Assembly (NCBI GenBank): GCA_022393335.1
Contig: JAJEKB010000591.1
Span: 391,749-455,748, forward strand
Length of the DNA: 64,000 nucleotides
From: Macrotrachela quadricornifera
Taxonomy: Eukaryota > Rotifera > Eurotatoria > Philodinida > Philodinidae
Direction of reading: 5' to 3'
A program made the translations under genes and the position numbers. The notes below the pieces were generated by a model. That model was not told the origin of the DNA and did not search any database. It saw only the letters and a program-made list of their open reading frames with translations. How positions within the stretch are numbered: position 1 is the first letter of the stretch; each line of letters starts with the position of its first letter. This document shows positions 9,752 to 23,852 of the stretch, one piece after another.

Positions 9752-12700
9752 ATGCTATTTCTTCATCAACTTAAAGTTCTTTTATGGAAAAATTTTATTT
9801 TGAAAAAACGCAGTCCTGTAAGTTATTTATTAAAATAAAATAAATAAATATATCAATTAAAATTATTTTAAATAGTTTGTTCTTTTATTCGAACTTATTA
9901 TTCCATTAGTTCTATTTCTTGTAATGACTGCTATACGAAAAACTCAACAAGCAACATTTTTTACACAAAGTATTAATAAAATTTTCTTAAAACAAAAAAA
10001 AACAAATCAAATCTAAAATATATCTTCTTTTGTTTTTTCAAGCTAATTATACACCAAATTTTCTTGATCATACATATCGTCCAAAACCATTACCATCAAC
10101 AGGATTTTTTTCAATACTTCAATCATTTTGTCCAAAAACAGTTCCTAGTAATGAACAAGGTTTTAGTGTTTTTCCAAATGGAACGTATGTATTTTAAAAT
10201 ATTTAATTAAATAAAAAAGAACAAAAAAAGAAAAAATTTTCATTTTAGATCAACAGAAATGTTAGTTACAATTGATCGTATATCTCGAACAAATCCATTT
10301 TTTACACAAAATTTTTCTATGTTTGATATTGATTCTTTACCTAATATGTATGAAACATTAATTGATCGTCCTGCATTAATTTCTGATTCATTATCAAATA
10401 TAACAAATATAATAACAAAAAATTTAACAAAATTTTGTCCATTTTTTATTAAACAATTTAATTATACATATGATGAATGTGAAGAATTATTAAATAATAC
10501 ATTTATTTATATAAATCAAGTAAAAACTAAATTAAATATATAAGTGAAAAGGAAAAACAAAGAATTTTATATATTTTCAGCATAGAAAAAAAAGAGATTT
10601 AACAGTAGGTGAACATTTTGATGTGAATAACGGCAAAAAAAAACGATTAAAAATATTTCTTTGGACGTTTTCTTTCTTTTTTTTTAACCCGAATAACGTT
10701 GATCTTCTTCTTCTTTTAACCCTATATATAAAATTAATATTTAATAGAAATTTATTTTTTTTATTTTTTTTTTATTTCTATAGACTTCAATTGTTTTCCC
10801 AAATTTATTTCATCAATTAATAAAACGTGAAATTCTTGATGATAATTTTAATTTATTTCAATTAAATGAGGAAAGAACTTCAAATGAAGCTTATGTATTA
10901 GCAAAAATTATTAAAGTAAATAATAGAATAATTCATTTGTATTTATATATATTTAATTATTTAGACAAGAATATTTCAACCAGAAGTATTAAAAGAAATT
11001 TTTTGTTCAGTTGATAAATTTAATTTACTTTTTCATATTAATTCAACAAAAATTAATCAAGTAAAAAAAAATAGAATTTATTTTATTTATAGAAATTTTT
11101 AAATAAATATATATATTTAGACAATTGTACAGCAACGTTTATGTAATATGTCTGATGAACAGTATCAAAACTTATCAGATATCCTTATGGATTCAATATC
11201 AGATGAAGAACTTATTCAAGCAGTAAAAACAAAAAAAGATTTCTTAAATTTATTTATTAAAAATAAATTTATTTTTTTAGTTGAAATTAGATGAAATAGA
11301 ACTTTCATCAATGTTCACTCAATTAAATGATTATATTGATAAAGTAAATAAATATATATAAAAATTTAAAATAAAAAAATTTTTTTTTTAATTTTTAGCT
11401 TGAAAAATATGCAATGTTTGAACAAGGTTTAAAAGATTTATATGATGTTGCTAAACTTCTTCGAACAAATTCTTGTTATATTAATGGACAAAATAATACA
11501 GAAATAACCACACCAGAAACACCATCAGCTGAAGCTCTATCAGGAAATGTGGTAAATATATTTAATGATAATCTTATTTTAAGATCTGTAGTGAGAAAGG
11601 TTTGTTTAGAAAAAATAAAATAAAATTTTACGTTTAATCGGAATTGATTTCGAAGGAAATTGCTGAGAATTAGGACTCGAATAGATTCTATATCACAGTT
11701 TAGATAGTGTTTTTGAGCAATACAAGATTTAAAAGATAAAATCTCTCTATTTGATATTTTTTTACATATATATATATATATAGGAATCAGTGGCAATGAA
11801 TAAATTAAAAAATAAAAAAGGATTTTTTCCATTATGGCTTGGAATGCAAGAAGCTATTTGTGGTATTAAACCGAAATCAAATTTTAATTTTGATCAACAA
11901 ACAGCTGATGATCAATTACCTGATCTTGGTTTGTATTCTCTAAAAAAAAAAAAACCCAAATTTTTTTATTTATTGTTTTTATCAAATTTTTATTTAGCTG
12001 AATTAGGATTGTCAGATAATCAACAACGACAATTAGGTCTTTTATTTTATGTTCTTTATGGAAATTCAATGGTTTTATATTCACCAAATTCAACATTAAT
12101 TGATGGTGTTATATCAAAAGCAAATTCAACATTTGTTATACTTGATACAATAACTAAATATGCATATGAATGGAGAAATGTATCAGATGTTCTTAAAACA
12201 TATTTTCTTGCAAATGGTACAGCAAAAAAAGTTGATTCACTAAGACGAGTAATAAATAAATAATACAAAAAAATTTTAATTTATGTTTTTTGTTTTTAAT
12301 TTAGATGAAAAAACTTGTTGAAGAATTTGGTCCTTTATTAAAGTTACCATCAATGAATAGAATTGTTCGTATACTTAGAAATTTAACTGATCCATCAATT
12401 GATAATTATATGAAACAAATAACAGCAATTGATAAAGCAGCTTGTAGTTGGATAAGTCTTATATCAGGAATAAATTTAAATGTATTTAAAGGATTTTCTG
12501 ATGAAACTGATTTAGTACAATATTTTCTTCATCAAGCATATCATGATAATTATACTGTTTTAGCAAGTGTTGTTTTTACTAATGTTAATATAAATGATAC
12601 AAAATTACCACCAAATACAATATATAAAATTCGTCAAAATTCTTCATTAACACCATCAACAAAACGTGTTAGAGATCGATTTTGGGTACCATCACCAGCA

Positions 12701-15700
12701 CAAAAAGGATTTATTTATTATGATTTTGGTTTTAGTTGGGTTCAAGTAAGAATAAAAATTATTAATAAAAAGAAATTTAGCGAATATTTTCAATTGATTT
12801 AATAGAAAATTTGAGATTTGAGAAGAAATGTTTAAAAGTTATTTTATAATTATAAATAAAGAAAATAAAGAATAATATTTTCTTTAAATAATTATTTTAT
12901 AACTTCTGTACAATTGAGATAAATTATAGTTTGAATAAAAATAAAAATTTAAATATATTTTATAGGAAGTAATCGATCGTGCTATAATCGATACTCAAGT
13001 TGGTCGATCAGTAATTGAACCTGGTTTATTTTATCAAGAAATGGCTTATCCATGTTACACATATGACAAGTAAATAAATCTTAAATATTATTTTATATCA
13101 TAATATAAAAAAAAATAAAATATTTAGTTTTCTTCAAATGATTCAACATGCACTTCCATTATGTTTAACAATATCATGGGTATATGCATTTGCAATGTTA
13201 ACACAAAGTATAGTTTATGAAAAAGAAGTTCGTTTAAAAGAAGTAATGAAAATAATGGGTTTAAGTAATGGTGTACATTGGGTAGCATGGTTTATAACAA
13301 TATTTAGTCAAACAACTCTTGTTATGGTTGCTGTAACAATAATATTACATTTTGGAAATGTTCTTATGCATTCAAATCCATTTTTAATATTTATTATATT
13401 TGAAATTTATGCACTTTCAACAATAAGTCTTGCGTATGAATATAAACAAAAGAAATAAATTTATTTTATTTATTAATTTATTTAGATTTCTTGTTAGTGT
13501 TTTTTATTCAAAAGCAAAAATAGCTGCAGCTTGTTCCGGAATTCTTTATTTATTAACATATGTTCCATGTATGTATATATCAATAAGAGAAGATTTAGCA
13601 CAAGATACAATACCTAAATGGGCTAAAATGTTAGCTGTAAGTTTAAATAAATAATGAAAACAATTTATTTTATTTTATTTTTTTGCTTTTGTTAGTCTTT
13701 ATTTTCAACAAGTGCTTTTGGTATGGGATCTAAATATATTGCATTTTATGAAAATATTGGTACAGGAATACAATTTGATAACATTCGATATAGTCCAGTT
13801 GAAGGTGATCAATTTACTTGTTTTGAAACTGTTCTTTTTATGTTATTGGATACATTAATTCATCTTATTCTTATGTGGTATATTGAAAATGTTTATCCAG
13901 GTATTCAAAACAAAAAACAAAAAATTTTCTTAGTATTTATTTGATAAATTTTATATTTAGGTGCATATGGAATACCAAAAAAATGGTATTTTCCATTTAC
14001 AATTAGTTATTGGACTGGAGAAACATATAAAAAATCAAATTGGATGGAAAAATTAAAAAAAACAAAATTATATAATTGGATTAAATGTAAAAAACGTCAT
14101 ATGTCATATCAATTTCATTGGTCAACAACATCTTTAAATCAAATAACAAATGATCCTAATAGAAATCAAAGTATGATAATAAATATATTTATTTTTAGTC
14201 AGAATAGCTTCTATAGAAAGAAAATACTAGATGTCCTTTGAGTCAATGAGTACAAGCTATAGAACGAAGAAATGATAAAGTACAAAGAGTTCCAACGAGA
14301 AAAAACATTCTATCGGAAAGAATAATAATATGAAATATTTATGAAGTTTTTTTGTTTTTTTTTGTTGAAGATTATTTCGAACATTATGAACATGCTAGTG
14401 ATCAAACAATTGGTGTTCGTTTAAAAAATTTAACAAAAGTTTTTGATAAAAAAAAATTTGCTGTACAAAATCTATCATTAGATTTATATGAAGGTGAAAT
14501 ACTTTCATTTCTTGGACATAATGGAGCTGGGAAAACAACAACTATGTAAATATTCAAATATTTATAAAAAATTAAAATAAAATAAAATTCTTTTTTTTTA
14601 TTCAGGTCGATTTTAACTGGTTTAATACCAGCTACATCAGGAACTGCAACAATCTATGATCAAGATATTAATGTTGATATGGATAAAATACGAAAAAATC
14701 TTGGATGGTGTCCTCAACATGTATATATATATGTTATTTTTTTTAAATATATATATTTTTTTTGAATAGAATGTTCTATTTGAAAAATTAACTGTTGAAG
14801 AACATTTATTATTTTTTTCAAAATTGAAACAAGTTCAAAGTAAAGAAATGAAAAATATGATTGAAAAGTAAATAAATAAATTTGTTTATTTATTTATATA
14901 AAAAGAATTATTTTATTTTTAGTATGTTGGCTGATATTGGTTTAACACCAAAACGTAATTCAACTGTTTCAACATTATCCGGTGGAATGAAAAGAAAATT
15001 ATCTGTTGCAATGTATATATATTATTTTGTTAATTTTTGAAATTTAAACTTTTTTTTTAAAGGGCTTTTGTTGGTGATGCAAAAACCATAATTCTTGATG
15101 AACCAACAGCTGGTGTTGATCCATATGCAAGACGTGCTATATGGGAATTATTAATTAAATTAAAACAAGGACGAACTGTATTATTAAGTAGTCATCATAT
15201 GGATGAAGCTGATGTTCTTGGAGATAGAATTGCAATTATTTCAAGTAAAATTTTAATTAAATTTATTTTTTTTGTATTAATTCTTTTTTTTCATTTATTT
15301 ATTTAGATGGAGAATTAAAATGTTGCGGAACATCACTTTTTCTTAAAACAACATTTGGCGAAGGTTATGTTTTAACATTAGTTAAAAAAGGTATAAAAAT
15401 GATTATATTTTTAAAATTTATTATAAAAAGTTTTATTTTATTAGATCCATGGATGGCGTCAAAGGATGATGTTACATCAACTGTAACACAATGTATATCA
15501 AATGCATATCTTAAAGAAGAAACAAGAAAGTAAATTAAAGAATATGTTTATGTTTTAAAGAGTATTTGAAAAGTTTTGTTTTTCGTTTATATTCATTTAT
15601 TATTTGATTGAATTTTATCATCCGGTTTGAATGAGTGAACTTGAAAAGCATCCTGCCAAGACACCATGCTTAATTGAAATACAGAAAATTAGTCTTTTTT

Positions 15701-18700
15701 TTTTATTATTTCTCCAGGACGAAGAATCCAAATGACGGATCCTATAGGGTTTCCTGAAGAGTTCGACAGGAAATTGTCAGATATTATTTGAAGCCTATGT
15801 GAACTAATCATCACCCATGATATTAAAATCGCGATCACATCGCTAGAAACTGCGATTTGTTCCCGATTTTCATACAAAATTGCCATTATTATAATAACAA
15901 TGATGGCCACCCATTCGAGTTCTAGTACCAGAGTCTAGGACTGTAACTGCGTCTCGACATGTATAAGACCGTGGTTTGGAATGAGGGTCATGTAAGTTTC
16001 TTAAAATGAGTTAAAGATGATTCCTTCTTCTTATTCATGGTGTTATCTGATAGGATGAATTTAATCCGAGCCATTTTCTTGAATATTATTCACAAGTTCA
16101 TCATCTTCCATTTGGGCCACATGAAGTGAGCCTAACTATATTACTGTCAATGCGTTGTCAGATCAACTCAAGTCAACAGTAGCGCACTTAGGCTCATTTT
16201 TCAGGACCTTCCATTTGTTAACAAATACAGTTGTTGTATTTGAACCCAAAAGGATTCGATTACTACTGCAAAATCCTAATGTACGAATCAACTCTCACTA
16301 GATGATGTAGAATGTCAAATTAACTGATTGTTGTATCATACCCAATGGTTAATCAAGCAAATCACCTTAACATATTTCAACACCTTTTTGATCTGATTTT
16401 ATAGACACAAAAAAAATTACTAAAAATATGATTTTTTAAAACCATAGAGCATTGAGTCACTACTGAAAAACAAATCACTTCTGTCTGATCGATAACTTTT
16501 CGGAAGATTTAGAAGCAATGAATCGATCATATGAGTTTTCTTTATATATCTTAACCAAGTATTTTGATGATCGAATCTCGTCAGATTCTAATAAAATTCA
16601 ATGAAATCGGACAGGTTCCAACTAAAAACATTTGACCTGAATGAAAACCTATATTGAAAAAACTATGGAACAACTAACAAAAAACTAAATTATTTATAGA
16701 TCATAATTATTGAAGAAATTAAAAGCAGAAGTATTGAGACAAAATCTTTCTATTTTGGTTAGATTTGACATCTTGAAAGAGTTTTTTAAAGTTTATTCGT
16801 ATTGAAAAAAAATCGATATATGTTTCATAGAAATTAATTGACACAAAGTCAAATCCAATAATAAAACGATATATGACAAAAATTTTTTGAAATATCTTTT
16901 TTGAAACATTATCTGAAAGAGTGTTGAAGTGTTTAGAGGGAGAAATTTGCACTTCCCCACAGACATCTTAGCAAGGCTCCCGTTACAGACCGTGACCGAC
17001 GGACTAGAGTAGGGTCACAGACTGTGACCGATAGACTAAGATAGTGTCACAGGCCGTGATCGACAGAATATTATAAGCCGTCACAGAGCGAGATAGATGG
17101 CTTTTTGTGGCTATCATACAGCATGAGAAATGCAGCTCGAAACATATCACATATGGTGGCATGCGTCTTCAAGAACTATCAGAGATTATGTATAAACTAA
17201 GTCTAGTTAAAATATCTTTGGAGTATTTCCTTGTTGAAATTCGATGCTGCGATGTAAGGAATAATGGCCAAGTATATCCGAATATACATCAAACACGGCT
17301 TTGAAGTAATTAGTAAGAATAGGTACATTGTGTTCCACATATTTAATCCCGCCAAGAATTTCACTAACAGCTTTTAAATATATATGTATATAATTCTTTT
17401 AGGGAACTTCAATATGTTTTACCATTAAAAAATCGTCATTTATTTCCTGAATTATTTTCAATTCTTGATTCACGAAAAGAATCTTTATCAATAACAGGTT
17501 ATGGTTTACAAGATGTTTCATTAGAAGAAGTTTTTCTTAAAGTTACCGAACAATATAAAAAATCACCGAATGCAGCAGAAATCGAAGCTCAATTAAATAA
17601 TAATAATAATGAAGCACAAGAAAATAATACTGATTTACCATCAACATCGTAAATTTTCTTCTTTTTTTTTTAATAATAAATCTGTTTATTTATTTATTTA
17701 TTTAGGGATACAACGTCAACACCAAAATTAGGTATAAAAAATTTTCATTTTTTTTTCTCTTTTATTAAAATTTTTAATTATTTTAGATCCAATTCAAGAA
17801 CGTGCAACTGGAACACGTCTTTATGCTAAACAAGCATTAGCAATAATAATAAAACGTTTTATTTTTAATTATCGTAATATGCGTGGTTTAGCAACACAAA
17901 TATTATTACCAGCATTTTTTATAACTGTTGCAATGACTGTTGCATTAACAGCACCTGGTTTTGCTGATCCACCACCAATAATATTATCAACAGCAATGTT
18001 TTCTCATTTAAATTATTTATATACTCCTGTATCAGGTATAAATGATTATAAATTAAAAAATCTTTCACAAATTTCAACAATAAATGCTAATCCATATGAT
18101 TTATCTGAAACAATTCGATATCCATCTGGTATTGGTTCAACATGTTTACTTAATGATCCATATATGAATCAAACAAAATTATTCTATACAAATTTAACTG
18201 GTTTATCATGTGATAAAGTTTATCAAAATGATTTTGATTCTTATGAAATAGATGATATTAATTGGTTAAAATATTCAGAAAATAATCAAACATATTTTAA
18301 TCGTACCTATTCATTAGATAAAACAACATTAAATAAATATTATATACCATGTCAATGTTCAAGAAGTCAATCAAGATTTATATGTCCAATATTTCCTTAT
18401 AAACCAGAATCAAATCGTTTATTAACAAATGATAGAATATTAAATATAACAAAAGAACAAAATGAAATACTTTATTATTTATATACAGCAGATAATCATC
18501 ATTTAGATCGTTATGGTGGTTTATCTTTTGGTTTATTACAAGATTATGTACCTGATGAGTATCCAATTAATAAAGATAATCATGTTTTACATAAACTAGC
18601 TGTTAAAAATATTGCTAAAATATTTACTAATCATAAAGGTTATCATAGTTTACCATTATATATTAATATTATGTCGAATATTATTCTTCGAGCTAATTTA

Positions 18701-21523
18701 CCATTAGAAAAAGGACTTCCATCTGCATATGGTATTACAACTATTAATCGTAAGTAGAAAATATATTTTGATAATTGTTTTGTTTATTTTAAAAATTCAT
18801 TTTGAGAATAGACGGAATCGAAATCAAGTAATTAGAATTTGCAATCGATTTCTCTTGATTTTCTAAATTTTATCTTCTCAGAAATAGATGTTTAATGATT
18901 AACTACTTTCTATAAGGTTCTTTTTTTATAAGATAATATGAAGACAGTTTAAATCTGAACTATTTAGATTCAATACATTTCTATTCTTTCGAATAGTCTT
19001 ATTTAATTCAAATCAATTTTATAAATAATAATTTTAGATCCAATGAATGAAACAAATAATATGTTATCAACAGAATTTATTTTACAAGGTTCTGATGTTG
19101 TTATTTCAATATTTATAATTGTTGCAATGTCATTTGTTCCAGCATCATTTACATTATTTCTTGTATATGAACGTGCAACAAAATCTAAACATATACAATA
19201 TATAAATGGTCTTTATCCATTAGTTTATTGGTTAACAAATTTTATTTGGGATCTTTTAAATTATTTATTACCAGCAACATGTGTTATAGTTATATTACGT
19301 TTATTTAATGTTCCAGCTTATGTTGAAGGACAAAATTTTCTTGCTGTTATTAGTTTATTTATAATGTATGGCTGGTCAATTATACCTGTGATGTATCCAT
19401 TTAGTTTTCGATTTACTGAACCAAGTAGTGCATATATATTTTTAATTGTTATTAATTTATTTAGTGGTATTACATGTATATATACATCTTTTTTTCTTGA
19501 AATATTTGCTCTTGGTAGTCCATCAACATCAACATTGAGTATTATAACAAGAACAATAAAGAATGTATTTAAAATATTTCCTAATTATTGCTTAGGAAGA
19601 GGTTTAATTGATATTGCTTATAATGTAAGTTAAATAATAAAATAATTTTCATTGTATTAGTATTAATGATTATTTTTTAAAATATTGAATTTGATAAGTT
19701 TATCAGTTGAGCAGTTATGCCTCCGAATTTTCCTTTTTCTATTTACATTTACTGGTAGTGTATATGTCAAACCGGGGATCTTACAGATGTAGTAGAATAA
19801 ACGTATGTATCTATCAGTACTGCATCATGTTATGGGTCTTCATCTTCGATTAAGAAAGAAAAGTGAACAGTGATTACGAAAAATGCACTACTGTCACATA
19901 TTATCGGAAAATTACCTTTTTAGCAATCGTTTTTTTTTTCCTTTAAATTAGTTAGTAGAAACTTTGAAACATGTTAAAGTATAATTATGTTGATTCATAA
20001 AAATAAAAATTCAAAAAATTCTTTATTTTTTTAATAGGATTATTATAATTCATTTTATAAAAAAACTGGTTTAAATGATCGTATTCGTACACCATTTATT
20101 TGGGATATAACTGTATCAAATTTAGTATCAATGACATTATGTGGTTTTGTTTTTTGGATATTAACATTATTACTTGAATACGGATTTTTTTATAATCCAA
20201 AAATTCCTGATGCATTACCATATTCACATTTAGATGAAGATGATGATGTTGCATATGCACGTAGACAAATAATAAATAAAACAAATAATGATAATATATT
20301 AATTATGTCTAATTTATCAAAATGTTATCGTACAAAACGTAATAAAAAATTAATTGCTGTTAATAATTTATGTATGGGTATACGTTCAGGTGAATGTTTT
20401 GGTTTATGTGGTGTTAATGGTGCTGGAAAAACGACAACATTTCGAATGTTAACTGGTGATCTTCGTCCAACAGCTGGTTATTCATATGTACATGGTTTTG
20501 ATAGTATTAAACAAAAACGACAAGTTTTTAAATATATTGGATATTGTCCACAATTTGATGCACTTTTTGATGAATTAACACCTGTTGAACATATGTTATT
20601 AATGGCACGTTTAAGAGGAATTTATTGGAATAATGAAAATGAACATGTACAACAATTATTAAAACGTTTAGATCTTTGTGAATATTTAAATATACCTGTA
20701 GGAAAATTATCATTAGGAAATCGAAGAAAATTATCAACAGCTATGGCACTTGTTGGAAATCCTTCAATTGCATTTTTAGATGAACCAACAAGTGGAATGG
20801 ATCCATCTTCAAGAAGATTTTTATGGAATGTTATTAGACGTTTAGTTAAAGAAGGAAAATCAATTATACTTACTTCACATAGGTAAATTTATCTTATGAA
20901 TAAAAGAAGAAAAAAATAAATGAAATTCTTTGTTTTTTTGTAGTATGGAAGAATGTGAAGTTCTTTGTTCATCAATTGCAATAATGGTTAATGGTTGTTT
21001 TCGTTGTCTTGGTTCAACACAACATTTAAAAAATCGTTTTGGTGATGGTTATACAATAAAAATTCGTTTACAATCATCAACAAATTCAACAATAAATCAA
21101 ATAATTCTTGATAATTTTTCATCTAATTTTATATTAAAAGAACGTCATATGAATATATTACAATATGAAATAGCTGAACAATACGTTTCATTAAAAGATA
21201 TTTTTTCTAAACTTGAAAATTTATTAATTAATCAATATATAGCTGATTATAGTGTATCACAAAATACACTTGATAATGTATTTGTTAATTTTGTACGTGA
21301 TCAATGTGATACATTACAACAAACAAGAAAAAAATCTAAACGAAGACAAGAACATTTTAATGATATCATTGATGATACATTTGATGATGGATCATTTGTA
21401 GTAACAAGATCAGCAAGAAATTCTACAAATAATGTAAGTCTGGAAAGAATGCCAACGAATATCGCTTGTAATTGCAAAACAAATCCAAATTCTCTTGAAA
21501 TATTGGATTGTTCAAAATTGTGA
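9752..21523 (+). CDS. ABCA1/ABCA4-type full-length ABC lipid transporter
   Basis: ABCA proteins are full transporters that move phospholipids, sterols or retinoid lipids across membranes. About 30 exons sum to roughly 2,300 codons, close to ABCA1/ABCA4. The order is: N-terminal [20 protein letters not shown] and a first TM helix; a large extracellular domain (about 10.0-12.7 kb); TM helices (13.1-14.0 kb); NBD1 (14.37-15.4 kb) with [26 protein letters not shown] and SSHHMDEAD; a linker; a second TM/extracellular half (17.8-20.2 kb), including a Cys-rich ectodomain and [17 protein letters not shown]; and NBD2 (20.3-20.95 kb) with [10 protein letters not shown] and [11 protein letters not shown]. 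The tail carries VFVNF, as in ABCA1. The NBD2 signature reads LSLGN instead of LSGGN. A 1.87-kb intron (15530-17402) falls just after NBD1. The ABCA subtype cannot be fixed further, and some exon borders are approximate. Confidence 0.92.
15530..17402 (+). other. Long ABCA intron, degenerate repeat-like DNA
   Basis: This intron is far longer than the 45-70 nt usual in the gene. It has less extreme AT content, no coding frame that I recognise, small hairpins (for example CAAATACA...TGTATTTG near 16224-16244, and GAGCCTAA-type arms near 16131-16198), and a short tandem repeat near its right end. It looks like decayed mobile DNA, but I cannot name an element. Confidence 0.5.
16982..17095. repeat. 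Tandem repeat of about 32 bp with palindromic core
   Basis: Four diverged units start at 16982, 17014, 17046 and 17080, giving spacings of 32, 32 and 34. Each begins GT(T/C)ACAG and continues with a form of CTGTGACCGA. In unit 2 the core GTCACAGACTGTGAC is an odd-length perfect palindrome (7-base arms). The array is much richer in G+C than its surroundings. Confidence 0.75.
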
Positions 21524-22619
21524 TAAAATTATTTCACATATGAGTCATTGCACTGTTAGTCATCATTATGATAATTTAACCGGTTTATTCTATTTACAAA
21601 TTTTTTCATATAAAAACAAAAATTTAATAGAAAAATAAAAAATAAACTTCTGGTATTATATAAATTGATAGTCGGAAAAAAAACTTTTTTTTTCCTTCTT
21701 CAATTACGAATAAATTTCAAAAAACGAATGTTTGTCTTTCTGTTCAAACATACAATCGAATCTGATGTTTAAAATCAAAAATATTTCTTTATTTTTTTAT
21801 TTTTCATTTAAAAAAAACCACTTATATATTCGGTGAATTATCGAAACCGTACAATGACTCAAATATTTTCTCTTTTGCACGTCTGCATAGCCATGCACTT
21901 GGTATAAATTTTTTTTTTGCTTGGCTGCTTTCTTTTTTGCTATTGCTTTTTCTTTTTTCGTCTTTATTGGAATACTCATTTTCCTGTTTGTGCAATATTT
22001 ATGACAACATTTTTCTCTGGTATATGTAAGTTTGGTTTTTGTTGTTTCTCCTAAAAAAAAATCATTTGTTCGTTTTATTACTATTATTTTTTGTTTTTCG
22101 TTTCTCATTTTGATATGTGATGCTCAGTGTTTGTGTTTTCTTGAAAGAAAAAGACAAAAAAAAATAAAATTTTATTTTTTCTAATAAAAAACAAAAACGA
22201 AAGAAAAATAAATCAAGAACTACTGCTGCTCACTACCCAGCTTCACACCAATCAAATGCATGCACAAAAAAAAACTTTACTTTATGTTTAGACGAGTAAA
22301 TTTATATTTTTCTTTGTAGGATCGACAACGTATAATCGATTATATCGAACTTGAATGTTAAATCGACTCAATGTGATCGTTTTGTCTAGTCAAGAATGAC
22401 TATTAATATATTTCTTTTTTTTTTTTCATTCTCTTTTCTTTTTAATGTGATATATTGTTACCTTATTCTATTTTAATCCAAATGTACAAAAAAAAAGGTA
22501 CAAATAAGAAATAACTATATGCGCTATTGGATGTATGTGAATGTATATATTTTTATTTGTCATTTTATTTTATTAGACTTTGAACTTCTTGTATATAAAT
22601 TTTTTTAGATTTGAGTAAA
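21524..22619. other. Intergenic between ABCA and NAD synthetase
   Basis: This is low-complexity T/A-rich sequence with long homopolymer runs. A basic minus-strand frame at 21797-22108 is Lys-rich, has no domain, and is best explained by base composition. The stretch should hold the ABCA 3' UTR and the promoter of the next gene. An acceptor-like ttttttag ends at 22608, 11 nt before the next ATG. Confidence 0.5.
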
Positions 22620-23536
22620 ATGCAAGTAGAAAAAGTTATTGAATATATAACAAAATGGCTTAAAGATTATCATGAAATTAGTCATGCAAAAGGTTTTGTT
22701 GTTGGTGTATCAGGTGGAATTGATTCAGCTGTTGTATCAACATTATGTGCTCGCACTGGTTTACCAGTACTTGTTTTAGAAATGCCTATTAAACAATCAT
22801 CAACTGAAGTACAACGAAGTAGTGCACATATTAATTGGTTAAAATCAAATTTTCCAAATGTAACAGGTGGTGAAGTTAATTTAACTGAAGTTTTTGAAAC
22901 ATTTGAAAAAACAGTTAGTAAAAATGCAGTTAATGAAGTTAATCCTTATACAGAAGTTGCATTTGCCAATATGAGATCACGTTTAAGAATGGTAAAAATG
23001 ATTTATTTTATATTGAATATAGTATAAATCAATTTTAGGTTAATTTATATTACTTTGCTTCACTTAAAGGTTATGTTGTTGCTGGTACTGGAAATAAAGT
23101 TGAAGATTTTGGTGTTGGTTTCTTTACAAAATATGGTAAATATTTTATTAATAAAAGAAAATTTTTTTTTATACTTTAATTTGAAGGTGACGGTGGTGTT
23201 GATATTAGTCCAATAGGTGATTTAATGAAATCTGAAGTACGTGCTGTTGCTGCTAAATTAGGTGTTTCACAAGAAATAATAAAAGCACCACCAACTGATG
23301 GTCTATTTGGTGATACAAGAACAGATGAAGATCAAATCGGAGCAACTTATGATGAACTTGAATGGGCTATGAATCATCTTGATTTAGCTGATGCAAAACA
23401 AGGAGAAGTTACATTAACTGATAGACAAAAACGTGTTTTAGAAATTTATAATCAACGACATACTGCTAATTTACATAAAATGGTTGAAATTCCACGTTGT
23501 ATTATTCCACCAGAATTAAAAGCTAATCAAGCCTAA
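22620..23536 (+). CDS. Ammonia-type NAD+ synthetase, bacterial type
   Basis: The enzyme makes NAD+ from deamido-NAD+, ATP and ammonia, the last step of NAD synthesis. Three exons (22620-22991, 23039-23135, 23187-23536) give an intact 272-aa protein. It shows the N-type ATP pyrophosphatase loop VSGGIDSA (about residues 30-37), GTGNKVEDFGVGFFTKYG, the SPIGDLMKSEVR block, and PTDGLFGD followed by TDEDQIGATYDELE, which is typical of bacterial NadE. The glutaminase (CN-hydrolase) domain that animal NADSYN1 carries at its N-terminus is absent. The length is that of stand-alone bacterial NadE, and the motif wording recalls Bacteroidetes proteins from memory. Two short spliceosomal introns and host-like AT-rich codons indicate a settled gene, not contamination. 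A TTG-initiated frame starts 9 nt upstream; ATG is preferred in a eukaryote. Confidence 0.9.
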
Positions 23537-23852
23537 TAATCAAATGAATTATTAATATTTTTCAAGACAAAAAAGAAAAGAAAACATTTTAAAAAAAATA
23601 GAATTCATTATTGTAATTGTATTCGTTTAATTAGAATATCTTTTATTTTATACTAGTCTTATTCTTTTTTTTTTCTTTATAGAAAAATATTCAAGCTTGT
23701 TAACAGCTAATTTTTTATATCTAAAAGAAAATCTTTTCTGTTCTCACTATTTCCATAATATCATTTGTTCCTTTCACTAGTTATTCAATAAAAAAAGAAG
23801 TGATTAATAAATGTTTCACTATGATTTACCTAGAAATTTAAATAATCCCTGT

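Noticed and set aside
15689..15910. Minus-strand 73-codon frame in the long ABCA intron
   Set aside because: It is Ile-rich by composition, with no recognisable domain; at most a relic of inserted DNA.
21797..22108. Minus-strand Lys-rich frame of 103 codons
   Set aside because: Composition follows the A/T homopolymers; no domain, no homologue recognised, no splice context.
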